A DNA stretch of 64,000 bases, from positions 248,001 to 312,000 of the forward strand of contig JAHQIY010000042.1 in assembly GCA_019054805.1 (NCBI GenBank), written 5' to 3'. A model generated the notes under the pieces. It saw only the letters and a program-made list of their open reading frames with translations, was not told where the DNA came from and did not search any database. Shown in pieces: positions 45,695 through 56,623 of this stretch. Both the position numbers and the translations under genes were made by a program. Position 1 is the stretch's first letter. Every line of letters begins with the position of its first letter. This stretch comes from Brachionus manjavacas. Taxonomy: Eukaryota; Rotifera; Eurotatoria; Ploima; Brachionidae.

Positions 45695-47257
45695 GTGAAC
45701 AAGGCCATTGAAATCAAGAAGCTAGGTAACATCGAGTTAATTCGAAGCACGGCACCTTATGCCCAAGATCCTACGCAGCTGTTCCACACGCTATGTGAGA
45801 ACAAAACCGACAGCCTGCTATTGGAATCTGCTGAAATCGACTCAAAGCAGGACCTACAAAGCCTTCTTATTGTTGACTCAGCGGTGCGCATCGTTTGTTA
45901 CGGACATACGGTTACAATGACCGCGTTAACCGACAATGGTAAAAACCTGCTTTCTCACCTTACGCACAACATTAATCCGAGTATTCAACATACATTTAAC
46001 GGCAGCGTACTGGTACTGGAATACAGTGAACCGTGCAACACCTTAGATGAAGACTCCCGACTACGTGAAGCCTCTTCTTTTGATGCACTGCGCTTGATTC
46101 AGCACAGCTTCGATATCGCAGAGCTGCACAAGCACGCGATCTTTATCGGTGGTTTATTTGCCTATGATCTAGTGGCTAATTTTGAGCCTTTGGGTGATGC
46201 AGATCAATCAAACCAATGTCCTGACTACGTTTTTTATGTTGCGGAGACCTTACTGGTTGTCGATCATCAAAAGCAGTCTTGCGAGCTTCAAGCTGCCCTG
46301 TTCGCCACCGACGCTTGCAAGCCTGAATTAACAGCTCGTATCGAAGAGATCAGTGCTGCCTGTGCCAATTTAAAAACGCTACCAAAAGCAATACCAGTTG
46401 CTGATACCCACGCAGAGCCAAGCATTTCTGACAATGACTTCTGTCAGATTGTTCGCGACTTAAAAGAGTTTGTGGTTAAAGGCGATGTTTTCCAAGTAGT
46501 GCCATCACGTCGCTTTACCTTGCCTTGCCCTTCTCCACTCGCTGCATATAAAGAGTTAAAACAGAGTAACCCAAGCCCTTACATGTTCTACATGCAAGAT
46601 GAGCTTTTCACTCTGTTCGGCGCTTCGCCGGAAAGTGCGCTTAAGTACGAAACTCAATCAAACCAAGTTGAGATCTACCCTATAGCAGGCACGCGCCGCC
46701 GTGGTAAACGACCAAATGGCGAGATTGACTTTGATCTAGATAGCCGTATTGAACTAGAGCTGCGCACTGATAAAAAAGAGAATGCTGAGCACATGATGCT
46801 AGTCGATTTAGCACGCAATGATGTGGCTCGTATCTCTCAAGCAGGCACTCGCCACGTTGCTGACTTGCTTAAAGTCGACCGTTACAGCCATGTGATGCAC
46901 CTAGTCTCACGTGTTGTAGGTCAATTGCGTGATGACTTAGATGCCCTACACGCTTATCAAGCTTGTATGAACATGGGCACGCTAACTGGTGCGCCGAAAA
47001 TCCGCGCAATGCAATTGATTCGAGATGTCGAGGGAGCCCGCCGCGGCAGCTATGGCGGCGCAGTGGGCTATCTTACTGGAGAAGGAACATTAGATACGTG
47101 TATCGTGATTCGCTCTGCTTACGTAGAAAATGGCATCGCGCAAGTTCAAGCCGGCGCTGGGGTTGTTTTCGATTCAAATCCACAAGCTGAGGCTGACGAA
47201 ACCCGCGGTAAAGCTCAAGCAGTAATCTCTGCTATTCAATCAGCACATAAGGAGTAG
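45695..47257 (+). CDS. trpE: Anthranilate synthase component I
   Basis: 520 residues; makes anthranilate from chorismate with ammonia supplied by TrpG. The N-terminal LLLES motif belongs to the Trp feedback site. Catalytic motifs: YPIAGTRRRG, VDLARNDVARI, MGTLTGAPKIRAMQ and QAGAGVVFDSNPQAE. The GTG start at 45695 follows AAGGAGG by four bases. Confidence 0.97.
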   Translation: MNKAIEIKKLGNIELIRSTAPYAQDPTQLFHTLCENKTDSLLLESAEIDSKQDLQSLLIVDSAVRIVCYGHTVTMTALTDNGKNLLSHLTHNINPSIQHTFNGSVLVLEYSEPCNTLDEDSRLREASSFDALRLIQHSFDIAELHKHAIFIGGLFAYDLVANFEPLGDADQSNQCPDYVFYVAETLLVVDHQKQSCELQAALFATDACKPELTARIEEISAACANLKTLPKAIPVADTHAEPSISDNDFCQIVRDLKEFVVKGDVFQVVPSRRFTLPCPSPLAAYKELKQSNPSPYMFYMQDELFTLFGASPESALKYETQSNQVEIYPIAGTRRRGKRPNGEIDFDLDSRIELELRTDKKENAEHMMLVDLARNDVARISQAGTRHVADLLKVDRYSHVMHLVSRVVGQLRDDLDALHAYQACMNMGTLTGAPKIRAMQLIRDVEGARRGSYGGAVGYLTGEGTLDTCIVIRSAYVENGIAQVQAGAGVVFDSNPQAEADETRGKAQAVISAIQSAHKE

Positions 47258-47264
47258 CATCGAG

Positions 47265-47855
47265 ATGGCAAATATCGTTTTTATCGACAACTTTGATTCG
47301 TTTACCTATAACCTAGTCGATCAATTCCGCTCATTAGGTCACGACGTGACTATTTACCGTAACAACATCGCGGCAGAGGTCATTGAATCTACAGTTGCTA
47401 AATTAGATAACCCAGTGGTGCTCTTTTCTCCAGGTCCAGGGGCTCCGTCAGAAGCGGGCTCAATGCCAGAGATTATCCAACGTCTTAAAGGCAAAGTACC
47501 TATGATTGGTATTTGTTTAGGTCACCAAGCAATCGTCGAAGCCTATGGCGGCACCGTGGCTGGCGCGGGTGAAATCATTCACGGTAAAGTATCGATGATG
47601 GAACACCAAAACCACGACACTTATGTTGGGCTACCTTCTCCTCTTGCGATTGCTCGCTATCATTCGTTAGTCGCAACCGAAGTACCATCGTCTTTAACCA
47701 TCACGGCTGAGGTTGATGATTTAGTGATGTCTGTAGTACAAGAGCAAGATAAGGTGTGTGGTTTCCAATTCCACCCAGAATCAATTATGACTACCTACGG
47801 TGCGACGCTGCTAGCTAATGCCATTGAATGGGCTCTAAAGAAGAACGACAAATAA
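47265..47855 (+). CDS. trpG: Anthranilate synthase glutaminase component
   Basis: 196 residues; a stand-alone class-I glutamine amidotransferase, not fused to TrpD as in E. coli. Catalytic Cys in GICLGHQAI and the His-Glu pair in [10 protein letters not shown]. Seven bases after trpE. Confidence 0.96.
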   Translation: MANIVFIDNFDSFTYNLVDQFRSLGHDVTIYRNNIAAEVIESTVAKLDNPVVLFSPGPGAPSEAGSMPEIIQRLKGKVPMIGICLGHQAIVEAYGGTVAGAGEIIHGKVSMMEHQNHDTYVGLPSPLAIARYHSLVATEVPSSLTITAEVDDLVMSVVQEQDKVCGFQFHPESIMTTYGATLLANAIEWALKKNDK

Positions 47856-47866
47856 GGAATAAGGTC

Positions 47867-48865
47867 ATGGAACAGATTATCAACAAACTTTACGAGCAAG
47901 AGTCACTGAGCGAGCAAGAAAGCCAACAGCTTTTTGACGTTATTATCCGCGGTGAGTTAGACCAAATTCTAATGGCGTCAGCCCTAACTGCGCTAAAAAT
48001 TAAAGGCGAGACCCCAGACGAGATTGCTGGAGCAGCAAAAGCCTTGTTAGCCAATGCGAACCCATTCCCACGACCAGATTACGACTTTGCTGATATTGTA
48101 GGAACAGGCGGAGACGGTCATGACACCATCAATATTTCGACCACATCTGCATTTGTCGCAGCCGCATGTGGTTTAAAAGTCGCGAAGCATGGTAACCGAA
48201 GCGTTTCAAGTAAGTCTGGTTCTTCAGACCTGCTCGATAAATTTGGTATTAACCTAGCGATGAGTGCTGAAGACACGCGCAATGCGGTCGACGAAATCGG
48301 TGTCGCATTCTTGTTTGCGCCGCAATATCACAGTGGTGTACGTCACGCGATGCCTGTGCGTCAAACGATGAAAACGCGTACGATCTTCAATATCCTTGGT
48401 CCACTGATTAACCCTGCCCGTCCAAACATCGAGCTTATGGGCGTATACAGTAAAGAGTTGGTTCGCCCTATCGCAGAAACCATGCTTAAGATGGGTATGA
48501 AGCGAGCAGCGGTTGTCCACGGTAGTGGCTTAGATGAAGTCGCGATTCACGGTGAGACTACAGTAGCAGAAATCAAAGATGGAGCTATTCATGAATACAC
48601 AGTTTCGCCAGCGGACTTTGGCCTAAGCCAACACCCACTCGAAGCAATTAAGGGCGGCACACCTGAAGAGAACAAGGCTATCACGACTAATATCTTGACG
48701 GGTAAAGGCACAGAAGCTCAAGCAGGTGCTGTAGCCGTCAATGTGGCACTACTCATGCGTCTATTTGGTCACGAAGACCTTAAAGCAAACGCAGCGCAAG
48801 CTCTTGAAGCGATGAACTCTGGCAAGGCTTATGGGCTAGTACAGAAATTAGCGGCTCACGCTTAA
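47867..48865 (+). CDS. trpD: Anthranilate phosphoribosyltransferase
   Basis: 332 residues from the ATG at 47867 ([13 protein letters not shown]), which has AAGG upstream; an earlier in-frame start would overlap trpG. PRPP-binding [19 protein letters not shown] and [15 protein letters not shown] are present. Transfers phosphoribose to anthranilate. Confidence 0.96.
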   Translation: MEQIINKLYEQESLSEQESQQLFDVIIRGELDQILMASALTALKIKGETPDEIAGAAKALLANANPFPRPDYDFADIVGTGGDGHDTINISTTSAFVAAACGLKVAKHGNRSVSSKSGSSDLLDKFGINLAMSAEDTRNAVDEIGVAFLFAPQYHSGVRHAMPVRQTMKTRTIFNILGPLINPARPNIELMGVYSKELVRPIAETMLKMGMKRAAVVHGSGLDEVAIHGETTVAEIKDGAIHEYTVSPADFGLSQHPLEAIKGGTPEENKAITTNILTGKGTEAQAGAVAVNVALLMRLFGHEDLKANAAQALEAMNSGKAYGLVQKLAAHA

Positions 48866-48884
48866 CACCTCGAACAATAAGGTT

Positions 48885-50318
48885 ATGAAAATGACTCAGG
48901 TAAAAGAAAAATTATCCGAACACGTTTCTGTTAAAGAAGCCGAGATGGCAGAAGTCTTAGCTAAGATTGTTCGCGACAAGTACCAATGGGTTGCTGAGCG
49001 TAAAGAGTCACAGGCACTTGAGACATTCAAAAGTGATTTAACGCCATCAGACCGCAGCTTCTATACAGCGCTAAAACAAGACAACACTGTTTTCATCACC
49101 GAGTGTAAAAAGGCCTCTCCTTCCAAAGGTTTAATTCGCGATGACTTTGATCTTGATTACATAGCATCGGTTTACAACGACCATGCAAACGCCATTTCGG
49201 TATTAACTGACGAGAAGTACTTTCAAGGCAGCTTTGACTTCCTACCTCAGGTAAGAAAGCAAGCGAAACAGCCTATTCTATGTAAAGACTTTATGGTTGA
49301 TACCTATCAGGTTTATTTGGCACGCCACTATAGCGCCGATGCGATTCTGCTGATGCTTTCAGTACTCAATGATGAAGAATATCGAGAACTGGCTGATGTG
49401 GCTCATTCACTCGATATGGGCGTACTGACTGAAGTCAGTAATGAGCAAGAGCTTCACCGCGCTGTAGAATTAGAAGCGAAAGTCATCGGTATCAACAACC
49501 GTAACTTACGTGACCTCTCGACCGACTTAAATCGAACCAAAAAATTGGCCCCAACCATTCGTCAGCTTGCACCTGATGCAACCGTGATCTCTGAGTCTGG
49601 AATCTACACTCATCAACAAGTGAGAGATCTTGCCGATTTCGCTGACGGCTTCCTCATCGGAAGCTCTTTAATGGCAGAAGAAAACCTTGAGCTCGCTGTT
49701 CGTAAAGTGACTTTAGGCGAAAATAAAGTATGTGGTTTGACTCACCCAGATGATGCCGCGAAAGCTTACCAATCAGGCGCTATTTTTGGTGGTTTGATTT
49801 TTGTCGAGCAATCTAAACGCTTTGTGTCGTTGGAATCAGCACGACTAACAATGAGTGGCGCGCCGCTTAAGTATGTGGGTGTGTTCCAAAACCACCAGCA
49901 TGAGCAAATCATCGCAACTGTTAACGAGCTGGGCCTTTCTGCCGTTCAACTGCATGGCAAGGAAGATCAAGTGTTTGTCGACACATTAAAAGCCTCATTG
50001 CCTTCTGAAGTCGAAATCTGGAAAGCGTATGGCGTAAGCGAGAGTGTCCCTGAACTTATCGAGAATAACGTTGACCGTCACTTGCTCGATACTAAAGTCG
50101 GCTCTCAAGTCGGTGGTACAGGCTTAGTATTTGATTGGTCATTAATCGGCGACCCTTCGAAGGTTATGTTGGCCGGCGGCATTACACCGTTTAACGCGCA
50201 AAAGGCCGCGGCTCAAGGCTGTTTAGGATTAGACCTCAACTCGGGTGTCGAACACTCCCCGGGTAAGAAAGATAGCGAAAAGCTAGAACAAGCTTTTGCA
50301 GCAATCAGAAATTATTAA
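48885..50318 (+). CDS. trpCF: Fused indole-3-glycerol-phosphate synthase / phosphoribosylanthranilate isomerase
   Basis: 477 residues, two TIM barrels. The TrpC part (about 20-275) has [34 protein letters not shown] and SESGIYT. The TrpF part (about 280-477) has [24 protein letters not shown] and [15 protein letters not shown]. ATGs at 48885 and 48891 are both possible starts. The fusion is typical of gamma-proteobacteria. Confidence 0.96.
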   Translation: MKMTQVKEKLSEHVSVKEAEMAEVLAKIVRDKYQWVAERKESQALETFKSDLTPSDRSFYTALKQDNTVFITECKKASPSKGLIRDDFDLDYIASVYNDHANAISVLTDEKYFQGSFDFLPQVRKQAKQPILCKDFMVDTYQVYLARHYSADAILLMLSVLNDEEYRELADVAHSLDMGVLTEVSNEQELHRAVELEAKVIGINNRNLRDLSTDLNRTKKLAPTIRQLAPDATVISESGIYTHQQVRDLADFADGFLIGSSLMAEENLELAVRKVTLGENKVCGLTHPDDAAKAYQSGAIFGGLIFVEQSKRFVSLESARLTMSGAPLKYVGVFQNHQHEQIIATVNELGLSAVQLHGKEDQVFVDTLKASLPSEVEIWKAYGVSESVPELIENNVDRHLLDTKVGSQVGGTGLVFDWSLIGDPSKVMLAGGITPFNAQKAAAQGCLGLDLNSGVEHSPGKKDSEKLEQAFAAIRNY

Positions 50319-50368
50319 GAATTTGTATAGCGCGTTGTATATGCGCTCAAAGTGAAAGGAATTTTAAC

Positions 50369-51559
50369 ATGGCAAAGCTAGATGCCTACTTCGGCGAATA
50401 CGGTGGTCAGTACGTACCACAGATTTTGGTCCCTGCCCTTGAGCAGTTGGAACAAGCGTTTATTGATGCTCAAGAAGACCCAGAGTTTCGTAGCGAATTT
50501 ATGTCACTGCTACAAGAGTATGCAGGTCGCCCAACGGCGCTTACACTGACTCGCAACCTGACCAAAGGCACAAAGACCAAACTTTACCTTAAACGTGAAG
50601 ACCTGCTTCACGGCGGCGCGCACAAAACCAATCAAGTATTGGGTCAAGCGCTGCTGGCTAAACGCATGGGTAAGAATGAAATCATCGCTGAAACCGGTGC
50701 AGGCCAACACGGTGTGGCAACGGCACTCGCTTGTGCTTTGCTCGGTCTTAAGTGTCGTGTCTACATGGGTGCTAAAGACGTTGAACGTCAAAGCCCGAAC
50801 GTATTCCGCATGAAACTGATGGGTGCTGAAGTCATTCCTGTTCATTCAGGTTCTGCGACGCTCAAAGATGCTTGTAACGAAGCGCTACGTGATTGGTCTG
50901 CAACATATGAGGATGCGCACTACCTATTAGGTACAGCAGCAGGCCCTCACCCGTTCCCAACTATCGTTCGTGACTTCCAACGTATGATCGGTGAAGAGAC
51001 GAAGAACCAAATCCTTGCTCGCGAAGGTCGTCTTCCTGATGCAGTTATCGCCTGTGTTGGCGGCGGTTCAAATGCCATTGGTATGTTTGCAGATTTTATC
51101 GAAGAAGAAAGCGTTCGCTTAATTGGTGTTGAGCCAGCAGGTAAAGGTATTGATACCGACCAACATGGTGCTCCTCTTAAACATGGTAAAACGGGTATCT
51201 TCTTTGGTATGAAAGCACCATTGATGCAAGATCCAAATGGTCAGGTTGAAGAATCTTACTCAGTTTCTGCTGGACTAGACTTCCCTTCTGTTGGTCCACA
51301 GCACGCACACCTTAATGCCATTGGCCGTGCAGAGTATGACAATGTCACCGACGACGAAGCTTTAGACGCTTTCCAAGAGCTTGCGCGTAGCGAAGGTATT
51401 ATTCCCGCGCTTGAGTCTTCTCACGCATTAGCGCACGCACTGCGCATGGCTCGCGAGAACCCAGAGAAAGAACAGTTATTGGTTGTTAACCTATCCGGTC
51501 GTGGTGACAAAGACATCTTCACCGTACACGCCATCCTAGAAGAAAAAGGAGTGATCTAA
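50369..51559 (+). CDS. trpB: Tryptophan synthase beta chain
   Basis: 396 residues. The PLP lysine lies in [13 protein letters not shown], with [12 protein letters not shown] and the PLP-phosphate loop [10 protein letters not shown]. Condenses indole with serine. The TAA stop shares its last A with the trpA ATG. Confidence 0.97.
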   Translation: MAKLDAYFGEYGGQYVPQILVPALEQLEQAFIDAQEDPEFRSEFMSLLQEYAGRPTALTLTRNLTKGTKTKLYLKREDLLHGGAHKTNQVLGQALLAKRMGKNEIIAETGAGQHGVATALACALLGLKCRVYMGAKDVERQSPNVFRMKLMGAEVIPVHSGSATLKDACNEALRDWSATYEDAHYLLGTAAGPHPFPTIVRDFQRMIGEETKNQILAREGRLPDAVIACVGGGSNAIGMFADFIEEESVRLIGVEPAGKGIDTDQHGAPLKHGKTGIFFGMKAPLMQDPNGQVEESYSVSAGLDFPSVGPQHAHLNAIGRAEYDNVTDDEALDAFQELARSEGIIPALESSHALAHALRMARENPEKEQLLVVNLSGRGDKDIFTVHAILEEKGVI

Positions 51560-52365
51560 TGAGTCGTTATGCGAAGATGTTTGAGCGCCTAAACGAGAAA
51601 AACCAAGGCGCATTTGTACCCTTTGTAACGGTTTGCGATCCAAACGCAGAGCAGTCTTACAAGATCATGGAAACACTCGTTGAATCAGGTGCAGATGCGC
51701 TTGAATTAGGTATTCCGTTTTCTGATCCTTTAGCAGATGGCCCAACTATTCAAGGTGCTAATATTCGCGCTCTAGATTCTGGCGCGACACCTGATATCTG
51801 TTTCGAACAAATCGGTAAAATTCGTGCCAAGTACCCAGAGCTGCCAATCGGCTTACTGATGTATGCTAACTTGGTTTACTCTCGCGGTATCGAAAACTTC
51901 TACCAGCGCTGCGCTCAAGCCGGGATTGACTCCGTTTTGATTGCTGACGTTCCAACTAACGAAAGCGCTGAGTTCGTCGCGGCAGCGGAAAAGCACGGTA
52001 TTCACCCAATCTTCATCGCACCGCCAACAGCAAGTGACGAAACACTTCAGCAAGTTTCTCAGCTTGGTGGCGGTTATACTTACCTACTGTCGCGTGCAGG
52101 TGTAACCGGCGCTGAGACCAAAGCGAATATGCCTGTCGGCGATATGCTAAGCAAACTGAATCAGTTTGATGCACCTCCGGCACTGCTAGGTTTCGGTATT
52201 TCTGAGCCAGAGCAAGTTAAGCAGGCGCTCGAAGCAGGCGCTGCGGGAGCAATTTCTGGCTCAGCCGTAGTTAAAATCATTGAAAACAATACTGAAAACC
52301 CAGCAGAGATGTTAAATCAGCTCGCAAACTTTGTTTCTTCAATGAAGGCTGCAACACAGAAGTAA
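51559..52365 (+). CDS. trpA: Tryptophan synthase alpha chain
   Basis: 268-residue TIM barrel that cleaves indole-3-glycerol phosphate. Catalytic Glu and Asp lie in [18 protein letters not shown]; also [11 protein letters not shown] and [10 protein letters not shown]. It overlaps trpB by one base. Confidence 0.97.
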   Translation: MSRYAKMFERLNEKNQGAFVPFVTVCDPNAEQSYKIMETLVESGADALELGIPFSDPLADGPTIQGANIRALDSGATPDICFEQIGKIRAKYPELPIGLLMYANLVYSRGIENFYQRCAQAGIDSVLIADVPTNESAEFVAAAEKHGIHPIFIAPPTASDETLQQVSQLGGGYTYLLSRAGVTGAETKANMPVGDMLSKLNQFDAPPALLGFGISEPEQVKQALEAGAAGAISGSAVVKIIENNTENPAEMLNQLANFVSSMKAATQK

Positions 52366-52390
52366 CGTGTTAGCCATCTAAACATCTATG

Positions 52391-52432
52391 AGATCAGCTT
52401 CTTATTGAGTGTAAGAAGCTGATCTTTTTTTT
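52391..52432 (+). terminator. trp operon terminator
   Basis: A perfect 14-bp stem, 52391-52404 with 52412-52425, followed by seven T. Confidence 0.94.
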
Positions 52433-52704
52433 AACATCCATCCGCGTATTCAAGCCCCTTCGACTGCCCCTCTTTCAACAAATAGCTCTTAAAAATAGAT
52501 AACCTTGATTTATAGCAAACGTTTTCTTTTGTACAAAAACTTAGCACCAATCAATAAATCGATTACTAATCATCCGAACCAGCTATAACGCATATTGCTA
52601 ATTGTAAAATTAAAGTGTACAAAGCAAGACGATATTATTATCCATTGTTAATAAATAATATGGTGGGTAATTCTTGGATTTTAAATTTTATTAGCACAGA
52701 GGTT

Positions 52705-53964
52705 ATGGAAGTGTTAAAAGAAAAGAGTTTACTAAACAATATTGGTGTTCAAGTTGTCATAGCTATGATCCTAGGTACTGCCGTTGGTGCCTTGATGGGG
52801 AACAGCGCAACTATGTTCGCTCCACTGGGCGCGATCTTCATCAATCTAATTAAGATGCTAGTTATCCCACTAGTTGCCGTTGCACTAATTTCTGGTGCTG
52901 CTGGCCTAGGTAACAGCCAATCCGCTGGTAAAGTTGGCCTAGTAACATTAGGCTACTTTGGTTTGACTTCAGCTCTCGCTGTAGCGCTAGCGCTATTTAT
53001 GGGCGAAGTATTCAAACCTGGTCTTGGCATTGATGTTTCCGGTGTCGAAGGCATGTTCTCGGCTGAGTACGCTTCTAAAGGTGAACTTCCTACTTTCTGG
53101 GCAACCATCACTGGTATGATCCCAACCAACGTTTTCCAATCACTGAACGAAGCAAACATCCTACAGATCCTAGTTTTCTGTATGTTCTTTGGTATTGCTA
53201 TTTCTAAGCAAGCAAAAGAGCGCCGTGAGCCAATCATGAACGGTGTAAACTGTATCGTTGATGCTATGGTTTGGATGATCAACAAGGTAATGATCATCGC
53301 ACCAATCGGTGTATTCGGTCTTATGGCAGAAGCAGTTGGCACCTTTGGTTTTGCCGCTCTTATGGTCGTATTCAAGCTATTCGTTGTATACGTCGCTGCT
53401 ATCCTTATCTTTGGTTTCGTCGCTTACCCACTGATGGTACATATCTTCACTAAGACTTCAGCTAAGAAGTTCCTGACAGCAATGAAGAAGCCACAAGCCG
53501 TTGCTCTGTCTACAGCCTCTTCAATGGCAACTCTGCCTGTAACTATGGATACGGTTGAGCACGAGTTAGGCGTTAAAAACTCTACTGCATCATTCGTTCT
53601 GCCATTAGGCGCAACGATTAACATGTCGGGTAACGCTATTTACTATGGCCTAGTGGCAATCTTCTTTGCTCAGCTGTTCAACATCGACCTAGGCATGGGC
53701 GCGTATATCGCAATCATCGTAACATCAACACTTGGTGCTGTTGGTCAAGCTGGTGTTCCAGGCCCATCTTTCCTAGTCGTTGCCGTACTTCTAGCAGCAG
53801 GTATTCCAATTGAAGGTCTACCGCTACTGTTCGCTCTTGACCGTATCTTCGACATGATTCGTACCGCACTGAACATCACAGGTGATGCAGCGTGTGCAGT
53901 CATTGTTGATGCGCTAATTGAAGAAGAAGAGCAAGAAGCTGAACTGCAAAAGCAGCAAGCTTAA
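52705..53964 (+). CDS. Dicarboxylate/amino acid:cation symporter (DAACS family)
   Basis: 419 residues from the ATG at 52705, or 417 from the GTG at 52711, which has better spacing from AGAGG (52698-52702). Longer starts back to 52615 lack a ribosome-binding site and add atypical residues. Family features: the serine-rich STASSMATLP loop, LPLGATINMSGNAIYYG, VPGPSFLVV, and DRIFDMIRTALNITGDA near the C-terminus. Imports glutamate, aspartate or C4-dicarboxylates with Na+ or H+; which one cannot be told here. Confidence 0.9.
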   Translation: MEVLKEKSLLNNIGVQVVIAMILGTAVGALMGNSATMFAPLGAIFINLIKMLVIPLVAVALISGAAGLGNSQSAGKVGLVTLGYFGLTSALAVALALFMGEVFKPGLGIDVSGVEGMFSAEYASKGELPTFWATITGMIPTNVFQSLNEANILQILVFCMFFGIAISKQAKERREPIMNGVNCIVDAMVWMINKVMIIAPIGVFGLMAEAVGTFGFAALMVVFKLFVVYVAAILIFGFVAYPLMVHIFTKTSAKKFLTAMKKPQAVALSTASSMATLPVTMDTVEHELGVKNSTASFVLPLGATINMSGNAIYYGLVAIFFAQLFNIDLGMGAYIAIIVTSTLGAVGQAGVPGPSFLVVAVLLAAGIPIEGLPLLFALDRIFDMIRTALNITGDAACAVIVDALIEEEEQEAELQKQQA

Positions 53965-53985
53965 TCGCTGATAGAAATGATATTG

Positions 53986-54013
53986 AAGCCACTCGATTGA
54001 GTGGCTTTTTTAG
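53986..54013 (+). terminator. Terminator after the symporter gene
   Basis: AAGCCACTC (53986-53994) pairs with GAGTGGCTT (53999-54007), followed by T. Confidence 0.88.
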
Positions 54014-54060
54014 TTTTTACGACCGCGCAGCCCGGTAAGGTTCGCAAATTGTCTTGTTGG

Positions 54061-55872
54061 TCAGCTATGGCTCTCTAGGTGTTTAAACTGCAACTCGACT
54101 AAGCGCTGATAGAGTTCACAGCTCTTCAACAGTGATTGATGGTCGCCAACATCGACTAACCGACCATGATCCAAAACTGCAATTTTATCGGCATGTTTAA
54201 TGGTAGAGAGCCGGTGCGCAATGATGATCGTCGTTCTACCGCGCATCAGCTCTTCAAGTGCTTGCTGTACATGATATTCGCTTTCACTGTCGAGGGCACT
54301 GGTCGCTTCATCAAGCAAAAGGATATTCGGGTCTTTCAAAATCGCTCTAGCAATTGCGATGCGTTGTTTTTGCCCACCCGATAGTCTGACTCCGCGCTCG
54401 CCAAGGAAACTGTTGTATCCTTCCGGCAAGTTCATAATGAAGTCGTGAGCGTGTGCTTTTTTGGCCGCTTCGATCACTTGTTCGTCCGTCGCCTCTGGGT
54501 TGCCGTAGCGAATGTTATGGAAGACATCATGACTAAACAGAGCGGGTTGCTGAGGCACCAAGGCCATCTGATTTCTTAGATCTTGCGGGGCGAACTTCCT
54601 CACATCCATATCACCCAACAAAACACTGCCCTGCTGAGGGTCATAGAACCTCTGCAAAAGTTCAAATAAGGTTGTTTTCCCTGCGCCTGAAGGCCCTACT
54701 AACGCAAGGATTTTTCCTTCTTCGGCCACAAGGTTAAGGTCTTGCATCGCAGGTTGGTCAGGTCGTGAAGGATAATGAAAGGAAACATCATTGAATGAGA
54801 CTTCCGCCTTCAGTTTATCAGTGCTTCGGTTTATTGATTCTGGCGCGGTAATGTGGCTTTCTACTTGCAGAATTTCAATTAGGCGTTCAGTGGCACCAGC
54901 CGCGCGTTGCAATTCGCCGAGTACTTCGGAAATTGTCGCCAGTGAAGAGGCAACCATGATCGCGTAGAAAACAAAGGCCGCTAAATCGCCCGCAGACATA
55001 ACCCCATTAATCACGTCACTACCACCAACCCATAGCATTCCTGAGATGGCGCTAAATACAATCACAATCACCCCAGAGATGAGAATAGCTCGTTGTAAGA
55101 CGCGCTTGCGCCCTATCTCAAACGCTCGCTCTACCTCGTTGGAGAAAAAGCGCTTTTCTTGCGCTTCGCGGCTGTAACTTTGTACTGTTTTAATATGCTC
55201 TATCGCCTCACCGGCATAGCTCCCCACATCTGCCATCGAATCTTGGCTTTGGCGAGACAAAGCGCGCACTCGTCGCCCGTAAAACAGAATAGGAACAAGG
55301 ATAAATGGCACCGAAGCCAAAACGATAAGCGTTAGTTTAATGTTGGTAGCAAACAACATGATTACTGCGCCAATACACATCAGCGCACTGCGCATCGCCA
55401 TAGAAAACGATGAGCCAATGATACTCTGGAGCAACGTAGTGTCAGTCGTGATTCTCGACATGATGTCACCACTACCATTGGTCTCGAAATAGCTCGGATG
55501 AAGAGTAATGATATGGTTGAATACCGCGAGCCGAATATCAGCACTTACTCGCTCCCCTACCGAAGAAACGAGATAGAAACGGAAAAACGTACCAATGGAA
55601 ATCAGCAAGGTAACGACAAGGATAAATCCAATCGCACTACCTAGTTCTTGAACCGATTGCTGAGCAAAACCTTGGTCAATCAAGATTCTCACCCCTTGAC
55701 CGACCGACAGTGTTAATGAGGCAGTGACAATTAACGCAATCAAAGCAGCAGCAACCTTCAACTTATAGGGTTTGATAAAGTTGACCAGTTCTAACAATAT
55801 CCCCAAATTTTTCTTTGGTAACTCTTGAGCCGGATTAGACTGCTCAAGATTTGGAGCACTCGTTGATTGCAT
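54061..55872 (-). CDS. ABC-type exporter, fused permease/ATPase (MsbA/multidrug type)
   Basis: 603 residues. Six TM helices (about 30-330) followed by an ATPase domain with Walker A VGPSGAGKTTLFE, signature RLSGGQKQRIAIARAIL, Walker B ILLLDEATSALD and the H-loop IIIAHRLSTIKHAD. A homodimeric exporter of lipid or drug type; the substrate cannot be assigned from sequence. Single gene. Confidence 0.9.
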   Translation of the reverse strand: MQSTSAPNLEQSNPAQELPKKNLGILLELVNFIKPYKLKVAAALIALIVTASLTLSVGQGVRILIDQGFAQQSVQELGSAIGFILVVTLLISIGTFFRFYLVSSVGERVSADIRLAVFNHIITLHPSYFETNGSGDIMSRITTDTTLLQSIIGSSFSMAMRSALMCIGAVIMLFATNIKLTLIVLASVPFILVPILFYGRRVRALSRQSQDSMADVGSYAGEAIEHIKTVQSYSREAQEKRFFSNEVERAFEIGRKRVLQRAILISGVIVIVFSAISGMLWVGGSDVINGVMSAGDLAAFVFYAIMVASSLATISEVLGELQRAAGATERLIEILQVESHITAPESINRSTDKLKAEVSFNDVSFHYPSRPDQPAMQDLNLVAEEGKILALVGPSGAGKTTLFELLQRFYDPQQGSVLLGDMDVRKFAPQDLRNQMALVPQQPALFSHDVFHNIRYGNPEATDEQVIEAAKKAHAHDFIMNLPEGYNSFLGERGVRLSGGQKQRIAIARAILKDPNILLLDEATSALDSESEYHVQQALEELMRGRTTIIIAHRLSTIKHADKIAVLDHGRLVDVGDHQSLLKSCELYQRLVELQFKHLESHS

Positions 55873-55977
55873 AGTTGTACCTTATTTTCTAATTGGCGAC
55901 TTGTAACAAAGACGCCTACCTACCATAAGGTATTGGGGTTAAATGAATAAATAGCAACCCGAGAGGTCACCAGATAC

Positions 55978-56004
55978 AAAAAAGCCTGACCGAAGTCAGG
56001 CTTA
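55978..56004 (-). terminator. Terminator of the small outer-membrane protein gene
   Basis: AAGCCTGAC (55982-55990) pairs with GTCAGGCTT (55995-56003). On the minus strand it is followed by a run of six T, so it terminates the gene at 56030-56521. Confidence 0.9.
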
Positions 56005-56029
56005 GAAATTGAAATATCTCTTCTCGCTC

Positions 56030-56521
56030 TTAGAAGAAGTGGAAAGTCGCGTTCAGAGAGAAGTTCTTAACGTCTTTCTCTTTCATATTGAAAACACTGT
56101 AGCTTGCGCCCATAGAGATAGGACCCATCACGAAGTATTCAGCACCAACGCCATACATCATATCGATTTCGTCTTCTTTAAAATTCGTACCTGTTAGCTC
56201 GTAAGAGTGCAGGCCTGCTTTCGCATAGACATGAAGAGGACCGAAATCGATACTTGGCTTTGCCGCAAAGTACACACCAGAACCTTCAAGCTTACCTTCG
56301 AAGCTGCCATATTTAATGTTGTCGAATTCACCAAAGTTCTGGTATCCCGCTTCAAGACCAATTAGCGGCAGAATACCTGTACCCACGTGAACGTTGTAAG
56401 AAGTCGATGAATCATTCGCTAGATCAGCTTGACCTACACTTGCACCACCGTAGATCCAAGAGTCCGCAGAAGCTGTAGCAGATGCGCCAATCAGAGCTAG
56501 CGCTAGTAGTGTCTTTTTCAT
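56030..56521 (-). CDS. Small outer-membrane beta-barrel protein
   Basis: 163 residues. Signal peptide KKTLLALALIGASATASA, cleavage before DSWIYG. The mature part has alternating amphipathic strands with many Gly and aromatic residues and ends LNATFHFF, a barrel terminus with final Phe. It resembles OmpA-like or opacity-type 8-stranded barrels. AAGG precedes the ATG. Confidence 0.85.
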   Translation of the reverse strand: MKKTLLALALIGASATASADSWIYGGASVGQADLANDSSTSYNVHVGTGILPLIGLEAGYQNFGEFDNIKYGSFEGKLEGSGVYFAAKPSIDFGPLHVYAKAGLHSYELTGTNFKEDEIDMMYGVGAEYFVMGPISMGASYSVFNMKEKDVKNFSLNATFHFF

Positions 56522-56623
56522 AGTAAACCTTCTCTAGTTTCAAGGTGCAGGAACCAGTGTGGCAAGTCCCTGCCGTATTCGTCAAAATTATGAACTGTAT
56601 AGTTATTTATGCAATTTACATAC